Shown: positions 17,492 to 25,856 of the stretch, piece by piece | How positions within the stretch are numbered: position 1 is the first letter of the stretch | Layout of the letters: every line of letters starts with the position of its first letter | Assembly (NCBI RefSeq): GCF_023715415.1 | Contig: NZ_JAMBOB010000004.1 | Span: forward strand, 124,001-188,000 | Reading direction: 5' to 3' | Length of the DNA stretch: 64,000 nt | Source of the DNA: Neobacillus niacini | Lineage (GTDB): Bacteria > Bacillota > Bacilli > Bacillales > Cytobacillaceae | Position numbers and translations under genes: made by a program | The notes under the pieces: generated by a model | Told to the model about the DNA's origin: nothing | What the model saw: the letters and a program-made list of their open reading frames with translations, nothing else | The model's database searches: none

Positions 17492-18154
17492 TTAAACGGT
17501 AACGGTTTCTTTCGCCATTTCTTTTGCTGCTTCGATGACTTGTTCTTTGGCCTTTGCCATAATTTCAGGTACTTGTTTCGGGAAGTGATCCATTCCTTCA
17601 GCGTATACGGTTGGCATTACTTCCATTCCTAAGAATCCAAGTACTTTCGTTAAGAAACGATCGCCGAATTCAAATTCGGTCATTGGGCCTGTTGAATAAA
17701 TTCCACCGCGTGTTTGAATATGAAGTGCTTTACGATTTGTAAGTAATCCCTTTGCACCTTCATGCGTATTAACAAAGGTCTTGTTCACAATAAATAAATT
17801 ATCAAGGAAAGCTTTTAAAATGGCAGGTGAACCAAAGTTCCATATTGGAGTAACAAATACATAATAATCAGCTGCAATAAAGCGGTCTGCTAAAGCATGC
17901 ATCGCTGTAATTTGTTTTTGTTCTCCCTCTGTAAGTTCATCAAAGGTCTTGCCCATAAAGGATAATTTTGCACGAGCGTATAATAGATCCATATCAATTT
18001 GCGGGATATCCATATCATATAAGTGCATATTTTCAATTTCGACTTCAGGCTTTTGTTTTTTAAACTCTTCAAGAAAAGCCTCGCCAAGCTGCATCCCTTT
18101 TGAAAGCTTTATATCATTTTTCGGGTTAACGGTAATGTATAGAAGTTTAGACAT
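17492..18154 (-). CDS. azoR: FMN-dependent NADH azoreductase
   Basis: This 220-residue flavodoxin-fold reductase reduces quinones and azo compounds with NADH via FMN. The N terminus MSKLLYITVNPKNDIKLSKG forms the FMN phosphate loop. TPIWNFGSPAILKAFLDN is the FMN-ring motif of the AzoR family. In Bacillus such enzymes (AzoR1/AzoR2) protect against quinones and thiol stress. The ATG follows AAAGGG. An 18-bp inverted repeat lies about 60 bp upstream and may be an operator. Confidence 0.92.
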   Translation of the reverse strand: MSKLLYITVNPKNDIKLSKGMQLGEAFLEEFKKQKPEVEIENMHLYDMDIPQIDMDLLYARAKLSFMGKTFDELTEGEQKQITAMHALADRFIAADYYVFVTPIWNFGSPAILKAFLDNLFIVNKTFVNTHEGAKGLLTNRKALHIQTRGGIYSTGPMTEFEFGDRFLTKVLGFLGMEVMPTVYAEGMDHFPKQVPEIMAKAKEQVIEAAKEMAKETVTV

Positions 18155-18211
18155 TTAATCCCCATCCCTTTTAATATTTTTTCGTCTATACATATAGTAC
18201 AACAAACTCCC

Positions 18212-18229
18212 TTGTTCACTAATGAACAA
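18212..18229. promoter_or_regulatory. Perfect inverted repeat upstream of azoR (candidate operator)
   Basis: TTGTTCACTAATGAACAA has 7-bp arms around CTAA. It lies in the divergent region between azoR and the tungstate/molybdate regulator gene and overlaps a candidate -35 region for azoR. Confidence 0.5.
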
Positions 18230-18237
18230 AGAGTGAC
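18221..18237. repeat. Direct repeat copy 1
   Basis: AATGAACAAAGAGTGAC, repeated 51 bp away at 18272-18288 with one change. It shares bases with the inverted repeat. Confidence 0.6.
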
Positions 18238-18271
18238 GTTTATGAAAAAAGTGTGAACTTTTTATAGTGAA

Positions 18272-18288
18272 AATGAACAAAAAGTGAC
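18272..18288. repeat. Direct repeat copy 2
   Basis: AATGAACAAAAAGTGAC, 16 of 17 bases identical to the copy at 18221-18237. Confidence 0.6.
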
Positions 18289-18300
18289 AATTCTAAATAA

Positions 18301-18330
18301 AACTCAACGGAACTCAACAAAACTTAACAA
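18301..18330. repeat. Three tandem decamers upstream of the tup operon
   Basis: Three head-to-tail 10-bp units of the form AACTYAACRR. The period equals one helical turn, and the third unit overlaps the -35 element, which fits a cooperative regulator site. Confidence 0.6.
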
Positions 18331-18352
18331 TAATCACAGTCTACATTATATA
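18324..18352 (+). promoter_or_regulatory. Candidate SigA promoter of the tup operon
   Basis: TTAACA (18324-18329), a 17-bp spacer and TATATA (18347-18352). A TATAAT two bases further on could serve instead. Confidence 0.55.
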
Positions 18353-18395
18353 ATTGCCTTATATTAAAACTGCCATTAGGAAGGAGGTACGAAGA

Positions 18396-19334
18396 ATGGA
18401 AGGAAAAGCATATACACCAGACGAGGTTGCTCAGTTCTTCCAAATCTCTAAACATACGGTTTATGAACTAATTAAACGGGGCGACCTTCAGGCTTTTAAA
18501 GTTGGAAATAAAATGAGGATTGAACATTCAGAGATTGAAAGATACAAGGAGAGCACAAAGGCTCCTACAAAAAAAATGCAGGACCCTTTGCCAAATACAC
18601 AGACTTCCCAACCTATCTCGCTATCCGGAAGCCATGACTTTCTAGTCGAGCATTTAGTAAAACAAGCTGCCCAAGACCTGCAGCTGCAAATTCAGCCAAC
18701 CTACATAGGCAGCCTTGAAGGGTTAATGATGCTTTATCGTGGTCAATCTGACATCGCAGCCATCCATCTATTAGATCCAGCGTCTCAGGAATACAATCTC
18801 CCATTTATTCATCAACTTTTTGTTTATGAATCCATTGCCGTTATCCGGTTTGTCTCAAGGGAGCAAGGCTTTATTGTCGCAAAGGGTAATCCAAAAGGGA
18901 TTGAAAGCTTTACTGATCTCACTAGAAAAGATGTACAGTTCGTTAATCGTCAAAAAGGCGCTGGGACAAGATTTCTTTTAGATTCTATGCTTGCAAAAAA
19001 TGGAATCGTTCCAACTAATATAAACGGCTACAGTAATGAGGAATGGAACCACCTTTCTACGGCTTCTTATATTAGCCGCGGGATGGCGGATGTCGCTTTC
19101 GGAATTCAATCAGCAGCAAGCCATCTTGGACTTGATTTCATTCCAATTGCAAAGGAACAATTTGACCTAGTGTTCCGGTTTACAAATGAAAACAAGCAAA
19201 ATCTTATTAACATAATTAACTACCTGCAGTCACCTGAATTCAAAAGCAGTTTAACGGATTTAGAAGGCTATACTATCGAAGACTTAGGTACTGTAATCTT
19301 TAAAACTAGTAAAATGGAGGAAACACTATGTTAA
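18396..19334 (+). CDS. HTH regulator with oxyanion-binding (PBP-like) domain
   Basis: This 312-residue two-domain protein has an excisionase/MerR-like helix-turn-helix at residues 4-50 (YTPDEVAQFFQISKHTVYEL) and a PBP-type domain at about 75-300 related to molybdate/tungstate binding proteins. It probably senses the anion and controls the transporter genes that follow. The Met at 18396 follows AAGGAGG, so the longer open frame from 18354 is rejected. The gene overlaps tupA by 7 bp, so regulator and transporter are translationally linked. Similar proteins in Bacillus are YvgK-like. Confidence 0.85.
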   Translation: MEGKAYTPDEVAQFFQISKHTVYELIKRGDLQAFKVGNKMRIEHSEIERYKESTKAPTKKMQDPLPNTQTSQPISLSGSHDFLVEHLVKQAAQDLQLQIQPTYIGSLEGLMMLYRGQSDIAAIHLLDPASQEYNLPFIHQLFVYESIAVIRFVSREQGFIVAKGNPKGIESFTDLTRKDVQFVNRQKGAGTRFLLDSMLAKNGIVPTNINGYSNEEWNHLSTASYISRGMADVAFGIQSAASHLGLDFIPIAKEQFDLVFRFTNENKQNLINIINYLQSPEFKSSLTDLEGYTIEDLGTVIFKTSKMEETLC

Positions 19335-20194
19335 AAAATCGTTTTTTTGCTACACTATTTGTATTCATACTTCTTTTCCTAGCAGCATGCGGGAACACAG
19401 AAACGAAGCAGGAATCCACTCCAGAGAAGAAGGTAGAACCAAAGGCAGAACCAACTGAATTAATCCTTGCAACAACTACAAGCACGCAGGACAGCGGCTT
19501 ATTAGATGTTTTACTGCCAATCTTTGAAGAAGAAAACAATGTAAAAGTAAAAACGATTGCAGTCGGTACGGGTCAAGCATTAGAAATGGGTAAAAAAGGT
19601 GAGGCTGATGTCCTTTTAGTTCATGCACCTAAATCAGAGGAAGAACTAGTGACTAGTGGTGACGCTGTCAATCGTAAGCGAGTTATGTACAATGACTTCA
19701 TTTTAGTAGGACCAAAAGATAATCCCGCAAATGTTAGCGGTGAGGATATTAACGCAGCATTCAAAACCATTTCAGAGGTAAAAGCTAATTTTGTCACTCG
19801 CGGCGATGACTCTGGTACACATAAAAAAGAACTTGGTATATGGACTGCAGTAAATATCCAACCTGCTGGCGATGTGTATATCTCGACTGGTCAAGGTATG
19901 GGGGCTTCTTTACAAATTGCTAACGAAAAGAATGGGTATATTTTAACCGACCGTGCGACATGGTTAGCTCAAGAGAAGAACTTAACAAACCTGCAAATTG
20001 TTGTTGAAGGTGGTAAAGACTTAATGAATATTTACCATGTCATGCAGGTTAATCCAGAAAAGCACGACATGGTTAACAGCTCTGACGCAGAAAAGTTTGT
20101 AGAATTTATGATTGATAGTGAAACGCAAGATGTAATTGAAAGTTTCGGTAAGGAAGATTACGGCCAATCTTTATTCTTTAAATATACAGAATAG
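19328..20194 (+). CDS. tupA: Tungstate/molybdate ABC transporter substrate-binding lipoprotein TupA
   Basis: This 288-residue lipoprotein has lipobox FLAAC with Cys21. The mature domain begins with LILATTTSTQDSGLLDVLLP, the TTTSxxDSGLL motif characteristic of TupA-type tungstate receptors. RGDDSGTHKKE is a second anion-contact region. It binds tungstate, or possibly molybdate, outside the membrane and delivers it to TupB-TupC. The start codon lies inside the end of the regulator gene. Confidence 0.88.
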   Translation: MLKNRFFATLFVFILLFLAACGNTETKQESTPEKKVEPKAEPTELILATTTSTQDSGLLDVLLPIFEEENNVKVKTIAVGTGQALEMGKKGEADVLLVHAPKSEEELVTSGDAVNRKRVMYNDFILVGPKDNPANVSGEDINAAFKTISEVKANFVTRGDDSGTHKKELGIWTAVNIQPAGDVYISTGQGMGASLQIANEKNGYILTDRATWLAQEKNLTNLQIVVEGGKDLMNIYHVMQVNPEKHDMVNSSDAEKFVEFMIDSETQDVIESFGKEDYGQSLFFKYTE

Positions 20195-20217
20195 GCTGCG
20201 GAAGGATGTAGGGCAGG

Positions 20218-20916
20218 ATGGAACTAATTATTGATGGATTACGTAAAGCAATCGAGATGATTCTTACGGGCGATAAAGAGATTCTCGAAATAACGTGGCT
20301 GACTCTTAGAGTTTGCTTTATGGCCATCTTGATTAGTTCCCTGATTGGCTTGCCGCTGGGAATGCTGCTTGGTCTTACAAAGTTTAAAGGCAGAAAAGTA
20401 ATCCTCGTGCTCATTAATATTGGCATGGGCTTACCCCCGGTTGTTGCTGGGTTATGGATTACTCTTGTTCTGTGGCGCTCTGGTCCGCTGGGACATTTAC
20501 AATTGCTTTATTCTCCAACGGCGATTGTCATGGCACAAGTGCTAGTTTCCCTGCCAATCGTGACAGGCTTAACAAGCTCGGCTTTTCAACAGATTAACGA
20601 TAAAATGCTTTTACAAATAAAAGCACTCGGTGCTACGAAAATCCAAACGATAGCGCTGCTTCTAAAACAAACGAAGATTGCCATTGTTGCTGCGATTATG
20701 GCGGGCTTTGGCCGTGTTATCGCTGAGGTTGGAGCAGCAATGATGGTAGGAGGAAATATTCAAGGAGATACACGAATACTAACTACTTCTATTGTCATGG
20801 AAGTATCCAAAGGGAACTTTGATGTCGCGCTTGCGATATCCTTCATTTTATTAAGTGTTGCATTATTAATAACAGCAGCTCTAACACTTTTACAGCAAAG
20901 GAAGGGAATATCATGA
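20218..20916 (+). CDS. tupB: Tungstate/molybdate ABC transporter permease TupB
   Basis: This 232-residue permease has about five membrane helices and an EAA-type loop (LQIKALGATKIQTIALLLKQ) that docks the ATPase. It follows tupA after 23 bp, and its ATGA stop/start overlaps tupC. It forms the homodimeric channel of the TupABC importer. The closest paralogues transport molybdate, so the metal preference is inferred from TupA. Confidence 0.88.
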   Translation: MELIIDGLRKAIEMILTGDKEILEITWLTLRVCFMAILISSLIGLPLGMLLGLTKFKGRKVILVLINIGMGLPPVVAGLWITLVLWRSGPLGHLQLLYSPTAIVMAQVLVSLPIVTGLTSSAFQQINDKMLLQIKALGATKIQTIALLLKQTKIAIVAAIMAGFGRVIAEVGAAMMVGGNIQGDTRILTTSIVMEVSKGNFDVALAISFILLSVALLITAALTLLQQRKGIS

Positions 20917-21686
20917 ATCCATTGATTGAGCTTAGAAACATTAGCTATCAGGCAAATTCAAAAAGTATTCTAGCCATCCCTCATTTTAAGATTCAAGAGG
21001 GTGAATTTCTTGGAATCATGGGTCCTAATGGTGCTGGCAAAAGTACCTTGCTTAAAGTAATGGCCATGCTTGATAGTATAAGTGGTGGTGAGATTTTATA
21101 CCGCGGGCAAGCTGTTCCAAATGGAACTCCCTCACTTGAATTGCGGAGGAAATTCTCAGTCGCCTTACAGCAATCACTACTATTAGAAGGCTCTGTTTTT
21201 CAAAATATTGCAATTGGTTTAAAGCTTAGAAAGGTTCCAAAAGCAGTCATTAAGGAAAAGGTTGCTTTATGGATGGATCAATTTCAAATTAGCCATCTTG
21301 CAAAAAAAAATGCCCATTTCCTTTCAGGCGGTGAGGCGCAGCGTGTAAACCTTGCAAGAGCAATGATTGTTGAGCCAGAAATACTTTTCCTTGATGAACC
21401 TTTTTCAGCACTAGATTTTCCAACAAAAATTAAATTAATGGATGACTTTAAAGGAATTATTGAAGGTTCAGGAACGACAACTGCCTTCGTTAGTCACGAC
21501 CTGATGGAAATCAATTATCTAACAAATACTCTGACGATTATCGTCAGGGGCGAAATCAAGCAGTATGGACCTACCCAGAGAGTCCTTGAACATCCCAATT
21601 CAGAGACTTCTCCTTTCCTAAATGAATGGAAGAAATTCTATCCCTTACACTCTAACAACCAAAAGCCGCTATCCCTAATGAGATAG
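20913..21686 (+). CDS. tupC: Tungstate/molybdate ABC transporter ATP-binding protein TupC
   Basis: This 257-residue ATPase has Walker A GPNGAGKST (residues 37-45), signature LSGGEAQRV and Walker B EILFLDEPFSALD. It lacks the C-terminal TOBE domain of ModC/PotA-type ATPases, as expected for TupC. It overlaps tupB by 4 bp. The last codons and the TAG stop form part of the terminator stem, so the C-terminal coding sequence doubles as a transcription stop. Confidence 0.88.
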   Translation: MNPLIELRNISYQANSKSILAIPHFKIQEGEFLGIMGPNGAGKSTLLKVMAMLDSISGGEILYRGQAVPNGTPSLELRRKFSVALQQSLLLEGSVFQNIAIGLKLRKVPKAVIKEKVALWMDQFQISHLAKKNAHFLSGGEAQRVNLARAMIVEPEILFLDEPFSALDFPTKIKLMDDFKGIIEGSGTTTAFVSHDLMEINYLTNTLTIIVRGEIKQYGPTQRVLEHPNSETSPFLNEWKKFYPLHSNNQKPLSLMR

Positions 21687-21697
21687 CGGCCCTTTTG
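21665..21697 (+). terminator. Terminator overlapping the tupC stop codon
   Basis: GCCGCTATC (21665-21673) pairs with GATAGCGGC (21682-21690), followed by CCTTTTG. The stop codon at 21684-21686 is inside the descending arm. Confidence 0.75.
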
Positions 21698-21731
21698 TCT
21701 AGCTTCAGCGCCAAGGCGCTTCAGCTTTTCT
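21698..21731. repeat. Short palindromic repeat after tupC
   Basis: It is framed by TCTAGCTTC and GCTTTTCT around AGCGCC-AA-GGCGCT. It has the same architecture as the unit at 4866-4902. Confidence 0.55.
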
Positions 21732-21732
21732 C

Positions 21733-23109
21733 TTAATCGTCTTCTTCCGGAAACCAAAGGATGATACTTGTACCCTTATTTTCCCTACTTTTAACTTTAA
21801 TGACCCCTTTATGAGCCTCCATTAATGCTTTCACGATTGAAAGTCCAATACCAGCGCCTCCTGTTTTTCGATCACGTGATTTATCCCCACGATAAAAGCG
21901 CTCAAATATATGCGGAATGTCTTCTTCAGCCATCCCTGACCCTTCATCCTCGACTTTAAAACCAACATACCCTTCCTTTTCCATTAATACGGAGATGGTG
22001 ACGTTCTTTCCTTCTAGCGTATATTTTAGGGCATTATTCAACACGTTAGAGAGAATTTGCATTAAACGATCCTTGTCAGCAGGGAAAAACAGTTCCTTCT
22101 CGGGCTCTTCGATATGAAGCTGTACACCTTTTTGTTTAAACAGAGGTACAAACATTTCCCATAATGCTAAAAGAACATTACCTGCCTCTACCTCTACTTT
22201 GTCCAATTTAATTTGTGGATTTTCGGCTGCGAGCAGCTTCTCTAGCTCATTCACTAGCCTTACCAATCGCATGAGTTCTTCATGGCTTGATTGTAATCGT
22301 GCTGGTGTTGGCTCCCAAATCCCATCCTGGTAGGCCTCGATTTGACTTCTTAACGTGGCAAGCGGCGTCCGAAGTTCATGAGCTAAATCGCCAGTAAATT
22401 GTTTTCTTAACATTTCACCCTTTGCCAAGGATTCTGCTAAATTGTTAAATGAAATCGCAAGCTGCTTAACCTCTGTGGGTAATCCAGATAATGGAATACG
22501 AATCGATAGATTATGCTGCTGAAGTTCATTCGCTGCAAAAGAAACTTTATTTAATCCGGAGGTTAACTTTTTAGAAAATAACATACTAAATATGATTGAT
22601 AATAATATCGTTAAACAAACAGCTGCATAAATGTATAACTGTATCGTTTGTAAAAAATTGTACTCATCATCAATTAAGCCTACCGGGTAAATAGCTTCAA
22701 GTTTACCAATCACTTTATTGTCTACTCTGAGAGTATAGGAGGCAGAATGCCACTCCTCTTCATTTGGCTCGGGTTCGGTCAACCCTAGGCTATTCAAGTA
22801 ACCAACAATATTTGAGGTCCCCATTTGCAATTGACCTCGGTTATCATACAAATCGAAATAAAGCTGGTCGGTCATTGCATGCTCATGAAGGAAACCAAAA
22901 ACCGGATCCCTAGTAAAATGTCCATTTTTCTGATAGCCCTTTTCAATCTCTGTAATGATTCTATCAATTTTCTTATCACGATTACGATCTAAATAATTCT
23001 TAAAACTCTCTTCGAACCCCCACTGCATAAAAAAGCTGACAAAGAGTATTCCAATCATCGAGCTGAGAAGAAGATAAAAGAGAATTTTAGACCGCAGTGT
23101 TTGAAACAT
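21733..23109 (-). CDS. Sensor histidine kinase, HAMP type
   Basis: This 458-residue membrane kinase has a transmembrane helix at about 9-28, an extracytoplasmic region to ~152, a second helix at ~155-178, HAMP at ~179-232 and the H-box FTGDLAHELRTPLATLR with His244 as phosphorylation site. The N-box is LSNVLNNALKY, with C-terminal G-boxes in the ATP domain. It resembles BaeS-like kinases. It starts inside the end of the response-regulator gene (23-bp overlap), forming one operon. The signal is unknown, and no transporter target lies directly downstream. Confidence 0.92.
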   Translation of the reverse strand: MFQTLRSKILFYLLLSSMIGILFVSFFMQWGFEESFKNYLDRNRDKKIDRIITEIEKGYQKNGHFTRDPVFGFLHEHAMTDQLYFDLYDNRGQLQMGTSNIVGYLNSLGLTEPEPNEEEWHSASYTLRVDNKVIGKLEAIYPVGLIDDEYNFLQTIQLYIYAAVCLTILLSIIFSMLFSKKLTSGLNKVSFAANELQQHNLSIRIPLSGLPTEVKQLAISFNNLAESLAKGEMLRKQFTGDLAHELRTPLATLRSQIEAYQDGIWEPTPARLQSSHEELMRLVRLVNELEKLLAAENPQIKLDKVEVEAGNVLLALWEMFVPLFKQKGVQLHIEEPEKELFFPADKDRLMQILSNVLNNALKYTLEGKNVTISVLMEKEGYVGFKVEDEGSGMAEEDIPHIFERFYRGDKSRDRKTGGAGIGLSIVKALMEAHKGVIKVKSRENKGTSIILWFPEEDD

Positions 23110-23797
23110 CTAGCACCCCTCCAAATTTATACCCCATCCCAAATACGGTTAGGATAAACAGCGGCTGCCTAGAATCCAACTCTATTTTTTTTCGAAGGTT
23201 TTTAATATGGGTATCGACGCTACGCTCATAGCCTTCGTAATACATTCCTTCATCCTGGATTTTTTCAAGCAAATCCATTCGACTGTATACTCTTCCCGGA
23301 TTAAGTGCCATATTGGTAAGCAGTTTATATTCGATTGGTGTCAAAATAACATCCTGGCCTTTAACCGTAACTTCTTTTTTACTGAGGTCAATTTTCAGTT
23401 GTTTGTTATTAAATTCAATTCGTTCAACCTTCTCAGTTTTCTTCACTCTTCTTAAGATGGCCTGCACCCTTACCACTACTTCCCGCGGGCTAAATGGCTT
23501 TGTTAGATAATCATCTGCACCCATAACAATTCCGTTTATGCGGTCATCCTCCGCAGACTTGGCCGTCAGCATCAGAATCGGAACATCCGATTCTTTTCTT
23601 ACTAGGCGGCATACCTCTTCACCGGAAATATCCGGAAGCATTAAATCTAATACAATTAAATCTGGATTTATTGTTTTCGCCTTTTTTAAGGCGTCTATTC
23701 CATTATCAGCACAATGAATTTCATAACCTTCTCTTTCGAGATAGGCTTCGAGAACTTCTAGTATTCTTTTTTCATCATCAACTAGTAATATTTTCAT
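23087..23797 (-). CDS. OmpR/PhoB-family response regulator
   Basis: This 236-residue regulator has an N-terminal receiver domain with acidic pair VDDE and phospho-acceptor Asp51 (LIVLDLMLPD), and a C-terminal winged helix from about 130 (TPIEYKLLTNMALNPGRVYSR). The open frame extends to a GTG at 23806, but that codon lies within the GGGGAG ribosome site, so the Met at 23797 is chosen. It is co-transcribed with the overlapping kinase gene. Target genes cannot be named from the sequence. Confidence 0.92.
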   Translation of the reverse strand: MKILLVDDEKRILEVLEAYLEREGYEIHCADNGIDALKKAKTINPDLIVLDLMLPDISGEEVCRLVRKESDVPILMLTAKSAEDDRINGIVMGADDYLTKPFSPREVVVRVQAILRRVKKTEKVERIEFNNKQLKIDLSKKEVTVKGQDVILTPIEYKLLTNMALNPGRVYSRMDLLEKIQDEGMYYEGYERSVDTHIKNLRKKIELDSRQPLFILTVFGMGYKFGGVLDVSNTAV

Positions 23798-23918
23798 CGT
23801 TCTCACTCCCCTTAACTATAATATATCATGTTGGGGAATCGCTTTTTTCATCTTCACAAATTCATCACAACTTCTTCATAACATCTACAATATTTCTCGA
23901 TAAGATGTACCTGTAGCA

Positions 23919-24026
23919 ATGAAAGAGTTCTTAATTCTCTTAGGTTTATACATGGTATTAACCAACTTGCTCCTCCCAATTTTAATCTCTCTTTTTTACA
24001 TATGGGTTCCCCCTTGGGAGCCCTAA
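23919..24026 (+). CDS. Possible 35-residue hydrophobic peptide
   Basis: A short frame beginning MKEFLILLGLYMVLTNLLLP encodes one long hydrophobic helix and ends in a Trp/Pro-rich tail (VPPWEP). It fills part of the 530-bp stretch between the response-regulator gene and floT and stops 5 bp before the MITE target duplication. No convincing ribosome site precedes the ATG and no clear promoter is seen, so it may not be translated. Amino-acid composition is like small membrane peptides of Bacillus. Confidence 0.3.
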   Translation: MKEFLILLGLYMVLTNLLLPILISLFYIWVPPWEP

Positions 24027-24030
24027 TTTT

Positions 24031-24038
24031 TTTACGAT
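24031..24038. repeat. Target-site duplication, left copy
   Basis: TTTACGAT abuts the left terminal repeat of the MITE. Confidence 0.65.
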
Positions 24039-24282
24039 GGCCGTGTTAAACTAGGCTGTTGATTTGCGCTCCAGGCGCTACGCTTTCCGCGGGCTCGCCG
24101 GTGAGCCTCCTCGCAACTTCGCGCCTGCGGGGTCTCACTCAGCTCGTTCATCCCGCAGGACATTGATTTACATCCTCGAATCTGCCCACGCACGAAGAAA
24201 ATGCGATAGCATTTTCGAGGAGTCGAGCGCCTTCCGCTCAAATCAACAGGTTCTAAAAGCAACAGTATACATTAACACAGCC
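24039..24282. mobile_element. MITE-like element, 244 bp, with target-site duplication
   Basis: Outer ends GGCCGTGTTAA and TTAACACAGCC are inverted repeats (10 of 11). Inner ends from 24058 and 24247 (GTTGATTTGCGC against GTTGATTTGAGC on the other strand) form a second inverted pair. Directly flanking 8-bp copies TTTACGAT and TTTACGAA differ at one base. The interior is more GC-rich than its surroundings and encodes no transposase. This is the structure of a non-autonomous element mobilised in trans. The source family is not determined, though 8-bp duplications suggest IS1595- or IS6-like enzymes. Confidence 0.75.
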
Positions 24283-24290
24283 TTTACGAA
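24283..24290. repeat. Target-site duplication, right copy
   Basis: TTTACGAA abuts the right terminal repeat, with 7 of 8 bases matching the left copy. Confidence 0.65.
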
Positions 24291-24323
24291 AAAAGATCCT
24301 TACCATTTGGATAAGGATCTTTA
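24290..24323 (-). terminator. Terminator of floT
   Basis: AAAGATCCTTA (24292-24302) pairs with TAAGGATCTTT (24312-24322), with a T run on the minus strand. The MITE inserted immediately beyond it. Confidence 0.85.
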
Positions 24324-24327
24324 CTGT

Positions 24328-25842
24328 TTAGTCGTCGGTTTTTTTGATTGTTTCTGTGAGTTCTTCGATGCTTCGTTTTACGTTTCCTTTTCCTGAGTAG
24401 TTCTCGATTAGTTCTTTCACATCAATACCACTTGAGGCTTTTAGAGACTCCTGAAGTGTAGCCATAAGATTTGTGGCATAACCGGTAATCTTATTGGCTC
24501 CTCCATTCTCACCTGAACCACCTGTATCTACTACAGTAATTTTATCAATATTCGCAAGCGGGCTGGCAACCTGCTTCGCGTATTCAGGAAGCATTTTCAT
24601 GATCATATCTAAAATCGCTGCTTGACCGAATTGTTCGAAGGCTTCTGCAATCTTTTCCTTCGCTTCTGCTTCTGCCAAACCTTTCAGACGAATAATTTCT
24701 GCCTCTGCCGTACCTTGTGCTTTTTGGGCTTCCGCTTTGGATAAACCATCAAGTCGAACTCGTTCTGCCTCAGCTTTTGCCATTGCTTCAATCCGATACT
24801 TATTTGCTTCAGCGTCTGCAATTTGTTTGGCTTTATTTGCTGCTGCCGCCTGTTCAACGGAGTATCGATCCGCATCCGCTTTTTTCTTCACTTCAGAATC
24901 GTATTGGCGTTCACGACGTAGAATTTCTTTTTCTTCTAGTTCGATTTGTTTCTGTCTTTCAATAATTTTAACTTGCATTTCCTGCTCCGTCACTTCCTGC
25001 TTTGACCTTGCACTTTCCAACTCATAGGCCATGTCAGCCCGTGCTTTCGCACTGTCTTGCTCACGGCGGAACTCTGCAACTTTTAACTGATTAATTTTTT
25101 CTGCTTCCGCAATTTCAGTAGCACGCTCTAATTCAGAACGCTTTGCTTCCTTTGCAGCTTCTGCTCTTTTAATCCTAGTTTCTTTATCAGCTTCAGCCGT
25201 TGCAATATCAGCATCTCGTTTAACCTGGGCAATTCTAGGTTTACCAAGAGAATCCAGGTATCCGTTTTTATCGCGAACATCCCTAATGGTAAAGGAAACG
25301 ATAACTAATCCCATTTTCGCTAAGTCCTGTGAAGCAACTCTTTGAACCTCTTGTGAGAATTTATCACGGTTTTTATATATTTCTTCTACCGTCATCGAAC
25401 CAAGGATAGAACGTAAGTGGCCCTCAAGAACTTCTTTGGCTTCATTTTCTCGGTCTTCCTTTGCCTTACCCAGGAATTGTTCCGCAGCCGTGGCAATTTC
25501 ACTAATCGAGCCGCCAATTTTTATGATGGCAACACCATCTGCCATAACAGGTACGCCTTGCTCTGTATACACTTCAGGTGTTGTTACCTCAAGCTTGCTT
25601 GAAAGTAAGCTCAGCGGTTTTGCCTGTTGAAACACCGGTAAAATGAAGCTACCGCCGCCGCGAATGATTTTGATTTTATTGCCTGATTCATCCACATGTA
25701 CACTGCCGTTTCCTAAGAAACTTCCCGTAACAATCAGTGCCTCATCCGGCCCCGCTGTCCGATACTTCGTGATAAAAACACCAATTAAAGCGATTAAAAT
25801 AAATGCAACAATCCCAATAACAATCCAAAAACTTAATTCCAT
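24328..25842 (-). CDS. floT: Flotillin-like membrane scaffold FloT
   Basis: This 504-residue flotillin has an N-terminal hydrophobic segment (WIVIGIVAFILIALIGVF), an SPFH/band-7 domain at about 30-200, and a long Ala/Glu/Lys-rich coiled coil at ~210-400 (repeated EAEA and AEAxK heptads). A C-terminal flotillin segment follows. It organises functional membrane microdomains and modulates membrane fluidity. It lies 14 bp after the NfeD-like partner gene in a SigW-driven operon, the same pair as yuaF-yuaG of B. subtilis. Confidence 0.95.
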   Translation of the reverse strand: MELSFWIVIGIVAFILIALIGVFITKYRTAGPDEALIVTGSFLGNGSVHVDESGNKIKIIRGGGSFILPVFQQAKPLSLLSSKLEVTTPEVYTEQGVPVMADGVAIIKIGGSISEIATAAEQFLGKAKEDRENEAKEVLEGHLRSILGSMTVEEIYKNRDKFSQEVQRVASQDLAKMGLVIVSFTIRDVRDKNGYLDSLGKPRIAQVKRDADIATAEADKETRIKRAEAAKEAKRSELERATEIAEAEKINQLKVAEFRREQDSAKARADMAYELESARSKQEVTEQEMQVKIIERQKQIELEEKEILRRERQYDSEVKKKADADRYSVEQAAAANKAKQIADAEANKYRIEAMAKAEAERVRLDGLSKAEAQKAQGTAEAEIIRLKGLAEAEAKEKIAEAFEQFGQAAILDMIMKMLPEYAKQVASPLANIDKITVVDTGGSGENGGANKITGYATNLMATLQESLKASSGIDVKELIENYSGKGNVKRSIEELTETIKKTDD

Positions 25843-25856
25843 CTAACCAACCTCCC

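Noticed and set aside
24064..24396. 110-codon frame through the MITE
   Set aside because: It runs across the mobile element and the floT terminator. Composition is that of a non-coding repeat.
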